A DNA stretch of 7,485 nucleotides, taken from the NCBI GenBank assembly GCA_039182865.1, contig JBCDBX010000084.1:1-7485 (forward strand). Direction: 5' to 3'. This document shows, in pieces, positions 1-5,625 of the stretch. This stretch comes from UBA1858 sp039182865 (GTDB lineage: Bacteria > Pseudomonadota > Gammaproteobacteria > UBA4575). Numbering within the stretch: position 1 is the first letter of the stretch; each line of letters opens with the position of its first letter. The notes below the pieces were generated by a model. The model saw only the letters and a list, made by a program, of their open reading frames with translations, did no database searches and was not told the DNA's origin. The position numbers were made by a program, and so were the translations under genes.

Positions 1-1335
1 CATGGTGGAATACTGGGTCGTGCAGATATCGATGAAGATATTATGCAAGAGCACAATATTGATGCCATCGATTTAGTAATTGTTAATCTATATCCCTTTG
101 CACAGGCCATTGCAAAACCTGAATGCACTTTAGACCTTGCCATAGAAAATATTGATATAGGTGGTCCCGCTATGATTCGTGCCGCGGCAAAAAATCATGC
201 ACGTGTTGCGGTTGTAGTTGATCCTAATGATTACCAAGATTTACTTAAGCAATTAAAAGCAAATGAATGGAGTCTAGATTTAGACACACGCTACGAATTA
301 GCACGTAAAGCTTTTAGCCACACAGCCGAATACGACGGCATGATTGCGAATTATTTAGGCTCACAAGACGAGTCAGCCTATGCCGATACAATGCACTTCA
401 CTTTTAATAAAAAGCAGGCGTTGCGTTATGGTGAAAACCCGCATCAAAGTGCAAGTTTCTACGCCGAACCAAATGCACCACTTGGTAGTATTGCTCAAGC
501 AAAGTTTATTCAAGGAAAAGAATTATCGTTTAACAACATTGCTGACACTGACGCTGCATGGCAGTGTGTCAAACAATTCACGTCTCCAGCATGCGTGATC
601 GTGAAACATGCCAACCCTTGTGGTGTCGCGGTTGCAGAGAATATTTCTGAAGCTTATCAAAAGGCTTATATAACTGATCCTACTTCTGCCTTTGGTGGGA
701 TTATTGCATTTAACCAACCACTGGATGCCGTAACCACAAAGAAAATCCTTGATCAACAGTTTGTTGAAGTAATTATTGCACCAGGGATAGAAAACAACGT
801 ACAAGAAATTCTAAAAACTAAACCTAATACTCGCGTGCTGGACTGTAGTGATGCTTGCGCAACGCTAACTGGGTTTGATTTACGCAAAGTCAGTGGAGGC
901 TTGTTAGTTCAAGATCAAGATAACGCCGTGGTTAAACAAGATGATTTAAAGATCGTAAGCAAGCGTCAACCAACAGAGCGAGAGATTCGAGATCTTTTAT
1001 TTGCTTGGAAAATTGTAAAATTTGTTAAATCAAATGCAATTGTTTACGTGCGCGATGAACAATCGATTGGTATCGGAGCAGGTCAAATGAGTCGCGTGTA
1101 TTCCGCTAAAATCGCGGGCATAAAAGCTCAAGATGAAAACCTGACTGTTGCTGGTTCTGTTATGGCATCTGATGCCTTTTTTCCTTTTCGCGATGGAATA
1201 GACACTGCAAACCAGGCTGGAATCAAAGCAGTGATCCAACCAGGTGGTTCTCGCAATGATGATGAAGTGATCGCGGCTGCAGATGAGCATAATATGGCAA
1301 TGGTGTTTACTGGCATTCGCCATTTCAGGCATTAG
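1..1335 (+). CDS. purH: Bifunctional AICAR formyltransferase / IMP cyclohydrolase, 5'-truncated by the window edge
   Basis: This enzyme carries out the last two steps of de novo IMP synthesis in the cytoplasm: formylation of AICAR with 10-formyl-tetrahydrofolate, then ring closure to IMP. The frame is open from the first base (HGGILGR...), matching E. coli PurH from about residue 76, so roughly 75 N-terminal residues, including part of the cyclohydrolase domain, lie outside the window. The visible 444 residues hold the rest of the IMP cyclohydrolase domain (NLYPF, NIDIGGP, AAAKNH), then the transformylase domain with LRYGENPHQ and the catalytic KHANPCG motif (Lys-His at 604-609), FVKSNAIVY, GAGQMSRV, SDAFFPFRDG and the typical RHFRH C-terminus. 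The linker between the domains is about ten residues shorter than in E. coli. The ATG at 43 is internal, not the start. It is the first visible gene of a purH-carrier-purD cluster; its promoter is off-window. Identity is very secure. Confidence 0.98.
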   Translation, partial: HGGILGRADIDEDIMQEHNIDAIDLVIVNLYPFAQAIAKPECTLDLAIENIDIGGPAMIRAAAKNHARVAVVVDPNDYQDLLKQLKANEWSLDLDTRYELARKAFSHTAEYDGMIANYLGSQDESAYADTMHFTFNKKQALRYGENPHQSASFYAEPNAPLGSIAQAKFIQGKELSFNNIADTDAAWQCVKQFTSPACVIVKHANPCGVAVAENISEAYQKAYITDPTSAFGGIIAFNQPLDAVTTKKILDQQFVEVIIAPGIENNVQEILKTKPNTRVLDCSDACATLTGFDLRKVSGGLLVQDQDNAVVKQDDLKIVSKRQPTEREIRDLLFAWKIVKFVKSNAIVYVRDEQSIGIGAGQMSRVYSAKIAGIKAQDENLTVAGSVMASDAFFPFRDGIDTANQAGIKAVIQPGGSRNDDEVIAAADEHNMAMVFTGIRHFRH

Positions 1336-1384
1336 CTTATAGCTGATATTACAATACGACGCAGGTCCTAACTGAGACATCAGT

Positions 1385-2275
1385 ATGGCGATTGCAATTC
1401 AAATTGGACAAATCATGTTCCCTCTTGTGGCAATTATTGCCATAGGGTTTATTGTGGGGCTAAAGCGTGCACCAAATTTAGAATCTATTAATGAAATAAA
1501 TTTATATATTTTCATTCCCGCTTTAGTATTTTCTGCTTTACTGGAATATGACTTTGAGATTGCCTCCTATCTTTATTTGGCTTTCAGCACAATCATATTA
1601 GTTACAGTGACTGCAATCATCGCGCTGCCGGTAATCAAACTCTTAAAAGAACAATACTTAACAATTGCGCCACCTTTAATGTTCCATAATGCTGGAAACA
1701 TCGGTTTGCCATTAATGGCGTTAGCTCTAGGTGAACAAGCTATTGCAGCTTCGTTGATATTGTTTTTAGTCGGCAATATTACTCATTTTGGTTTAGGTGC
1801 ATATATGCTAGACCAACAAGCTAAATGGTACCGAAGTGTTATGTCACCTCCGATAATCGCAGCAATTTTAGCGTTAATATTTCAACAACAAGATATATCA
1901 ATTCCAGAATTTATCTTTATACCAATCGACATGTTGGGCAATATTGCGGTGCCATTACTGTTGTTTTCACTTGGAGTTTCTCTAGCCAACGCTAATCTTG
2001 GTCATTGGAAACTAGGTATTATTGTGGGATTATTAACGCCAGCAATCGGTATCACCATCGCTATGCTGCTTACTTTTATCGTGCCACTTAATAACATACA
2101 AGTGGCTTCGTTATTATTGTTTGGCGCATTGCCACCTGCTGTGATGAATTACTTGTTCGCACAGCGTTATGGACAAGAGCCTAATAAAGTCTCAGCCATA
2201 GTTTCTATTGGAAATGCACTTGCTATTATTACACTACCGTTAGCATTGCTTTATATATTGCCTAATTACACATAG
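1385..2275 (+). CDS. AEC (auxin efflux carrier) family membrane transporter
   Basis: A 296-residue, highly hydrophobic inner-membrane protein with about ten predicted membrane segments in two halves (roughly residues 9-25, 38-54, 64-83, 98-118, 119-140, 153-168, 184-200, 209-232, 237-257 and 270-291). The conserved family motif HNAGNIGLPL falls at 101-110, with PAVMNYLFAQRY at 251-262. Length and topology fit AEC carriers, which export or exchange organic anions in the few characterised bacterial cases (for example the MdcF malonate carriers); the substrate here cannot be read from the sequence. ATG 1385 is chosen because GAGA at 1374-1377 sits seven bases upstream and the first membrane helix follows at once. 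It lies 49 bp after purH and its TAG stop is 2 bp before the purD ATG, so it is almost certainly co-transcribed with both. Family assignment is firm, function unknown. Confidence 0.9.
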   Translation: MAIAIQIGQIMFPLVAIIAIGFIVGLKRAPNLESINEINLYIFIPALVFSALLEYDFEIASYLYLAFSTIILVTVTAIIALPVIKLLKEQYLTIAPPLMFHNAGNIGLPLMALALGEQAIAASLILFLVGNITHFGLGAYMLDQQAKWYRSVMSPPIIAAILALIFQQQDISIPEFIFIPIDMLGNIAVPLLLFSLGVSLANANLGHWKLGIIVGLLTPAIGITIAMLLTFIVPLNNIQVASLLLFGALPPAVMNYLFAQRYGQEPNKVSAIVSIGNALAIITLPLALLYILPNYT

Positions 2276-2277
2276 TT

Positions 2278-3555
2278 ATGAAAAATATTTTAGTCGTAGG
2301 AAGTGGTGGAAGAGAACATGCTTTAGCATGGAAGATGACCCAATCCCCAAATACTCATAAAGTATTCGTCGCACCTGGTAATGCAGGTACCGCTTTAGAG
2401 AAGAACATCGAAAACGTGAACATATCGAGTGATGATATTGATGCGCTTCTTGAATATGCAAAAAACAACGTGATTGATTTAACTGTCGTGGGTCCTGAAG
2501 CACCTTTGGTTGCAGGAATCGTAGATAAATTCCAATCAGCTGGTCAAATCATTTTTGGTCCAAGTCAATATGCAGCACAACTAGAGGGCTCAAAAAGTTT
2601 TGCTAAAAAATTTATGCAGAACAACGCTATCCCTACAGCGGCTTATGAAGAATTTACCAGAATTGAATCTGCGTTAATTTATTTACAAAAACAGAAACTA
2701 CCGATCGTAATTAAAGCTGATGGACTAGCAGCAGGGAAAGGTGTTGTCATTGCCCAAACCCAGGAAGAAGCAAACAAAACAGTGACTGCTATGCTCAGTG
2801 GCGACGCTCACGGTGATGCAGGCAAAAAAATTGTGATAGAAGAATTTTTACCTGGCGAAGAAGTCAGTTTTATCTGCTTAGTAGATCACAAGACTGTCAT
2901 TCCACTTGCAAGCTCACAAGATCACAAAGCACGAGATGATGGTGACTTGGGTCCTAATACGGGTGGTATGGGTGCTTATTCACCTGCACCATTAGTTACT
3001 AAACAGCTGCATAAACGGATCATGGAAGAGGTTATCCAACCGACTATTGAAGGCTTCATTAAATCAGGATTTCCCTACCAAGGATTTTTATATGCAGGCT
3101 TAATGGTGTCACCAGAGGGTATACCAAAAGTACTCGAATTTAACTGCCGCTTTGGCGATCCAGAAACTCAACCTATTATCATGCGCATGGAAAGTGATTT
3201 AACAAAGCTTTGTTATGACGCCGCAAAAAATCAACTTCAGAAACAAACATTAGTATGGAATACACAATCTGCATTGGGTGTGGTACTAGCAGCAGGTGGA
3301 TATCCAATGAGTTATGCAAAAGGTGAAACTATTACAGGTCTCGATTCTGTAAATGCACAAAACATCAAAGTGTTTCATGCAGGAACCAAGCAAGAAAATG
3401 GTGTGATTAAAACATCAGGTGGTAGAGTGCTTTGTGTGACAGCACTAGGTGATGATATCAAACAAGCACAGTATCGAGCTTACCAAGCCATCGATAAAAT
3501 TAGCTGGAAAGATATGTACTTTCGAAGAGATATTGGATTTAAAGCGATCAAATAA
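2278..3555 (+). CDS. purD: Phosphoribosylamine-glycine ligase (GAR synthetase)
   Basis: This ATP-grasp enzyme joins glycine to 5-phosphoribosylamine, the second step of de novo purine synthesis, in the cytoplasm. The 425 residues are close to the 429 of E. coli PurD. Visible in order are the N-terminal domain (VVGSGGREHALAW at 6-18, APGNAGT at 32-38), VVGPEAPL at 70-77, the ATP-grasp lysine region IKADGLAAGKGVV at 145-157, DHKARDDGDLGPNTGGMGAYSP at about 215-236 (phosphate and substrate binding), the signature RFGDPETQPI at 291-300, and a C-terminal DIGFKAI. The start at 2278 gives the canonical N-terminus. No Shine-Dalgarno sequence is visible before it; the preceding bases are the last codons of the carrier gene, whose stop is 2 bp away, so initiation probably depends on translational coupling. 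It ends 10 bp from the convergent rho stop. Confidence 0.98.
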   Translation: MKNILVVGSGGREHALAWKMTQSPNTHKVFVAPGNAGTALEKNIENVNISSDDIDALLEYAKNNVIDLTVVGPEAPLVAGIVDKFQSAGQIIFGPSQYAAQLEGSKSFAKKFMQNNAIPTAAYEEFTRIESALIYLQKQKLPIVIKADGLAAGKGVVIAQTQEEANKTVTAMLSGDAHGDAGKKIVIEEFLPGEEVSFICLVDHKTVIPLASSQDHKARDDGDLGPNTGGMGAYSPAPLVTKQLHKRIMEEVIQPTIEGFIKSGFPYQGFLYAGLMVSPEGIPKVLEFNCRFGDPETQPIIMRMESDLTKLCYDAAKNQLQKQTLVWNTQSALGVVLAAGGYPMSYAKGETITGLDSVNAQNIKVFHAGTKQENGVIKTSGGRVLCVTALGDDIKQAQYRAYQAIDKISWKDMYFRRDIGFKAIK

Positions 3556-3569
3556 AAGGGTTATTTTAT
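3552..3569. repeat. A/T-only inverted repeat between the purD and rho stop codons
   Basis: ATAAAA at 3552-3557 pairs with TTTTAT at 3564-3569 around a six-base loop (GGGTTA). It spans both stop codons and fills the whole 10-bp gap. Farther out, GCGAT at 3544-3548 is mirrored by ATCGC at 3576-3580. The inner stem lacks any G-C pair and no U-tract follows a strong stem, so it is not a convincing intrinsic terminator. It may be only a by-product of two TAA-type ends meeting. Confidence 0.35.
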
Positions 3570-4822
3570 CGTTTCATCGCATCAAAGAATTCGGTATTGT
3601 TTTTACTAGACTGCATTCTTCCCAACATAAATTCCATCGCCTCGATCTCATCCATTGAGTGAAGGAATTTTCTAAGTATCCACATTTTTGAAAGGACATC
3701 TGGTTCGATAAGTAATTCCTCTCGGCGCGTGCCCGATCGATTAATATTAAGCGCAGGATAAATACGCTTTTCAGCAACACGTCTATCTAAGTGAATCTCC
3801 ATATTACCCGTTCCTTTAAATTCTTCGTAAATCACTTCGTCCATTTTAGAACCTGTGTCGATTAACGCAGTTGCAAGAATAGTTAAGCTACCACCCTCTT
3901 CAACATTACGTGCAGCACCAAAGAATCGTTTTGGACGGTTCAACGCATTAGCTTCTACACCGCCTGATAATACCTTACCAGATGATGGAGCAACTGTGTT
4001 GTATGCTCTTGCCAGACGGGTAATTGAATCTAAAAGAATCACCACGTCTTTCTTATGTTCGACTAAACGTTTTGCTTTTTCGATAACCATTTCAGCGACC
4101 TGCACATGACGGCTTGCAGGTTCGTCAAACGTACTTGACACTACTTCACCTTGCACCATACGTTCCATTTCGGTCACTTCTTCAGGACGCTCGTCAATCA
4201 GTAATACTATCAAATAACACTCTGGATGATTTGCAGTGATACTTTGTGCAATATTTTGGATCATGATGGTCTTACCGGCTTTTGGTGGCGACACTACGAG
4301 TCCACGTTGACCTTTGCCAATGGGTGATGCCACATCAATAATGCGCGCAGTGATGTCTTCAGTACTTCCATTACCTCGTTCTAACTTGAGTTGCTCATCA
4401 GCATGCAAGGGCGTTAAGTTTTCAAATAATACTTTAGTTTTTGCATTTTCTGGCGTATCAAAATTGATTTTATCCACCTTGAGCATTGCGAAGTAGCGCT
4501 CGCTGTCTTTAGGCGGGCGTATCTTTCCAGCAATCGTATCGCCCGTTCGCAAACCAAAGCGTCTGATTTGACTTGGTGAAACATAAATATCATCTGGTCC
4601 CGCAAGATACGAACAATCGGCAGATCGCAGGAATCCGAACCCATCTTGAAGAATTTCTAATACACCATCGCCGAAGATATCTTCCCCACTTTTTGCATGA
4701 GCTTTGAGGATAGTGAAAATGATGTCTTGCTTTCGCATGCGGGCGATATTGTCGATGCCCATAGTACCTGCAATATCGATAAGTTCTGCCGCAGATTTTT
4801 TCTTGAGTTCTGTGAGGTTCAT
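3566..4822 (-). CDS. rho: Transcription termination factor Rho
   Basis: Rho is a hexameric RNA-dependent ATPase/translocase that ends transcription at Rho-dependent sites. The 418 residues align with E. coli Rho (419) with unshifted numbering at the motifs. The N-terminal helical part runs over about 1-45. The cold-shock-like primary RNA-binding domain follows with RNP1 DGFGFLR at 60-66. The ATPase domain has Walker A PPKAGKT at 179-185 (Lys181, Lys184), catalytic Glu211 in IDERPEE, Walker B LLD with Asp265, the secondary RNA-binding Q-loop LSGGVEANAL at 285-294 and arginine finger Arg366. The ATG start gives the conserved MNLTEL beginning. No Shine-Dalgarno sequence precedes it; the 53 nt before the start contain no G. 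It lies downstream of trxA on the same strand, as in E. coli, and converges with purD. Confidence 0.99.
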   Translation of the reverse strand: MNLTELKKKSAAELIDIAGTMGIDNIARMRKQDIIFTILKAHAKSGEDIFGDGVLEILQDGFGFLRSADCSYLAGPDDIYVSPSQIRRFGLRTGDTIAGKIRPPKDSERYFAMLKVDKINFDTPENAKTKVLFENLTPLHADEQLKLERGNGSTEDITARIIDVASPIGKGQRGLVVSPPKAGKTIMIQNIAQSITANHPECYLIVLLIDERPEEVTEMERMVQGEVVSSTFDEPASRHVQVAEMVIEKAKRLVEHKKDVVILLDSITRLARAYNTVAPSSGKVLSGGVEANALNRPKRFFGAARNVEEGGSLTILATALIDTGSKMDEVIYEEFKGTGNMEIHLDRRVAEKRIYPALNINRSGTRREELLIEPDVLSKMWILRKFLHSMDEIEAMEFMLGRMQSSKNNTEFFDAMKR

Positions 4823-4875
4823 AAGTTGGTTTTTTGGTAAATAAAGTGAATTTTTTAATGAAAGTTATGGAAATT
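4823..4875 (-). promoter_or_regulatory. G-free leader segment directly upstream of rho, candidate rut-like autoregulatory site
   Basis: In the rho-sense strand these 53 nt contain 11 C and no G, the rest being A and T, with repeated pyrimidine-C steps (TTCC, TTTC, TTCAC, TTTACC, AACC). Unstructured, C-containing and G-poor RNA is what Rho loads on, and E. coli rho is known to be autoregulated through termination in its leader. Function here is inference. If transcription starts near 4851, only the last 29 nt or so would be in the RNA. The stretch also explains why rho has no recognisable Shine-Dalgarno sequence. Confidence 0.4.
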
Positions 4876-4886
4876 CACGCATTCAA
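4858..4886 (-). promoter_or_regulatory. rho: Possible sigma-70-type promoter for rho
   Basis: On the minus strand TTGAAT (complement of 4881-4886) and TTTCAT (complement of 4858-4863) are separated by 17 bp, each matching four of six consensus positions. Transcription would begin near 4851 and leave a leader of about 30 nt. The match is modest, and AT-rich DNA gives such pairs by chance, so this is a weak candidate. Promoters farther upstream, or read-through from trxA, are equally possible. Confidence 0.22.
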
Positions 4887-4995
4887 TAAGGTCGCGTGAG
4901 AGGGTTTTTGAAATCTTTTATTGCCGAATACGGCCGGTTCTATTTTCTTGGAATATTATTTATTCGTCTATGACACTGGAATCGGTCGGGCATGG

Positions 4996-5010
4996 CGTTA
5001 CTTGGTAACG
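4996..5010. repeat. Perfect 6-bp hairpin in the trxA-rho intergenic region
   Basis: CGTTAC at 4996-5001 is exactly complementary to GTAACG at 5005-5010 with a three-base loop. In the rho-sense RNA it lies two bases upstream of the ATG (4993) of a 17-codon open frame. No U-tract follows on either strand, so it is not an intrinsic terminator. It could be an RNA structure in the rho leader or an operator-like dyad; no function can be assigned. Confidence 0.4.
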
Positions 5011-5123
5011 AGTTATTCACAAGTTAGCACTAATTTTTAAAAGCGTCTAGTCTTAGTATGGCCTTTAATCCCTAATTTTAGGTCCCCGAGCAGCATTTCT
5101 TGGCTAGTAGCTAGTCATTTTAA

Positions 5124-5450
5124 TTAGATACTTTGATCAATAAAAGCGGTGAGTTGTGACTTAGAGAGAGCACCAACTTTAGTTGCAGCTACATCACCAC
5201 CTTTAAAAATCATTAAAGTGGGTATGCCTCGTATACCAAACTTTGGTGGAGTAGCTGGGTTGTCATCAATATTTAATTTGGTAATTTTTAACTTACCTTC
5301 ATACTCATCTGCGATTTCATCCAGAATTGGCGCAATCATCTTGCATGGACCACACCATTCAGCCCAATAATCGACGAGTACTGGCTGATCGTTCTGTAAA
5401 ACTTCCTGTTCAAATGATGAATCTGAAATGTGTGTGATCTTTTCACTCAC
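5124..5450 (-). CDS. trxA: Thioredoxin 1
   Basis: A 108-residue cytoplasmic thiol-disulfide oxidoreductase, reduced by thioredoxin reductase and serving ribonucleotide reductase and other targets. The sequence follows E. coli TrxA closely. It has the buried Asp27, the active site WCGPC at 32-36, KMIAPILDEIADEY at 37-50, KLNIDDNP at 58-65, the cis-proline Pro77 in GIRGIPT and KVGALSK at 91-97. Start choice: the frame stays open far upstream to 5720, but homology begins at a GTG (5448-5450) giving fMet-SEKITHI, and GGAG lies seven bases before it. The longer frame would overlap the divergent dehydrogenase gene and has no thioredoxin-like content. It sits upstream of rho on the same strand, the linkage seen in E. 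coli. No terminator is visible after it. Confidence 0.97.
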   Translation of the reverse strand: MSEKITHISDSSFEQEVLQNDQPVLVDYWAEWCGPCKMIAPILDEIADEYEGKLKITKLNIDDNPATPPKFGIRGIPTLMIFKGGDVAATKVGALSKSQLTAFIDQSI

Positions 5451-5457
5451 AGCAATA

Positions 5458-5461
5458 CTCC
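5458..5461 (-). promoter_or_regulatory. trxA: Ribosome binding site deciding the GTG start of trxA
   Basis: The minus strand reads GGAG here, seven bases before the GTG at 5450. It supports GTG over any upstream ATG in the same open frame, in agreement with the length and N-terminus of thioredoxins. Confidence 0.8.
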
Positions 5462-5578
5462 AATATGTAATTTCTAAATGAATTTTCGCGCTTTGGGGCC
5501 AGTCAATATATTTAGCGCAAATTAACAGGGAAAACAAGCCTAGATATTCTCTGTTTTCTGGAAGTATTAACTTTGTAT

Positions 5579-5604
5579 ACTCATGATATTCTAATCGAAT
5601 GAGT
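5579..5604. repeat. ACTCAT/ATGAGT dyad upstream of the dehydrogenase-like gene
   Basis: ACTCAT at 5579-5584 and its exact reverse complement ATGAGT at 5599-5604 have centres 20 bp apart, about two helical turns, and lie just upstream of the TATAAT at 5614. The spacing would suit a dimeric repressor or activator in the trxA/dehydrogenase divergent region. Six-base arms can arise by chance, and no known regulator motif is recognised. Confidence 0.25.
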
Positions 5605-5613
5605 CGAGTTATA

Positions 5614-5619
5614 TATAAT
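5614..5619 (+). promoter_or_regulatory. Possible -10 box (TATAAT) of the dehydrogenase-like gene
   Basis: A perfect TATAAT ends six bases before the ATG at 5626. No good TTGACA-like element lies 16-18 bp upstream. If it is used, transcription would start at or next to the ATG, giving a leaderless or nearly leaderless mRNA, which would fit the absence of a Shine-Dalgarno sequence. In such AT-rich DNA (ATATATAATA context) a chance match is quite possible. Confidence 0.3.
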
Positions 5620-5625
5620 AAAGAT

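Larger units (their letters stand above)
4823..5123 (-). other. trxA-rho intergenic region / rho leader region
   Basis: About 300 bp without a convincing protein gene. Reading toward rho it holds: a short CTAG-CTA-CTAG inverted repeat just after the trxA stop (within about 5103-5116); a 4-bp hairpin CCTA-AAAT-TAGG near 5072-5083; two tiny open frames (19 codons from 5096 and 17 codons from 4993); a perfect 6-bp hairpin at 4996-5010; a 4-bp GC hairpin at 4923-4934; and the G-free stretch next to the rho start. None of the hairpins is followed by a U-tract, so I see no intrinsic terminator for trxA. In E. coli the equivalent region carries the rho leader and a small leader gene, rhoL; nothing here resembles the E. 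coli RhoL peptide. Confidence 0.5.

Noticed and set aside
523..804. 93-codon open frame on the minus strand within purH
   Set aside because: It is antisense to the catalytic KHANPCG region of PurH, and the translation looks like no protein family.
43..1335. ATG at 43 as the start of purH
   Set aside because: PurH homology (HGGILGR) continues in frame to the first base of the window, so the gene is simply cut by the edge and this Met is internal.
1030..1380. 116-codon open frame on the minus strand over the purH 3' end
   Set aside because: It lies antisense to strongly conserved PurH sequence, shows no recognisable domain and has a cysteine- and histidine-scattered composition typical of a shadow frame.
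3855..4109. 84-codon open frame on the plus strand within rho
   Set aside because: It is antisense to the conserved Rho ATPase domain, with no supporting start signal or recognisable domain.
5072..5116. Short inverted repeats after the trxA stop as an intrinsic terminator
   Set aside because: Stems are only 4 bp, and no run of T follows on the minus strand.
5133..5140. TTGATCAA palindrome, reminiscent of an FNR half-site pair
   Set aside because: It lies in the trxA C-terminal codons and lacks the four-base spacer of an FNR box; it simply encodes Ile-Asp-Gln.
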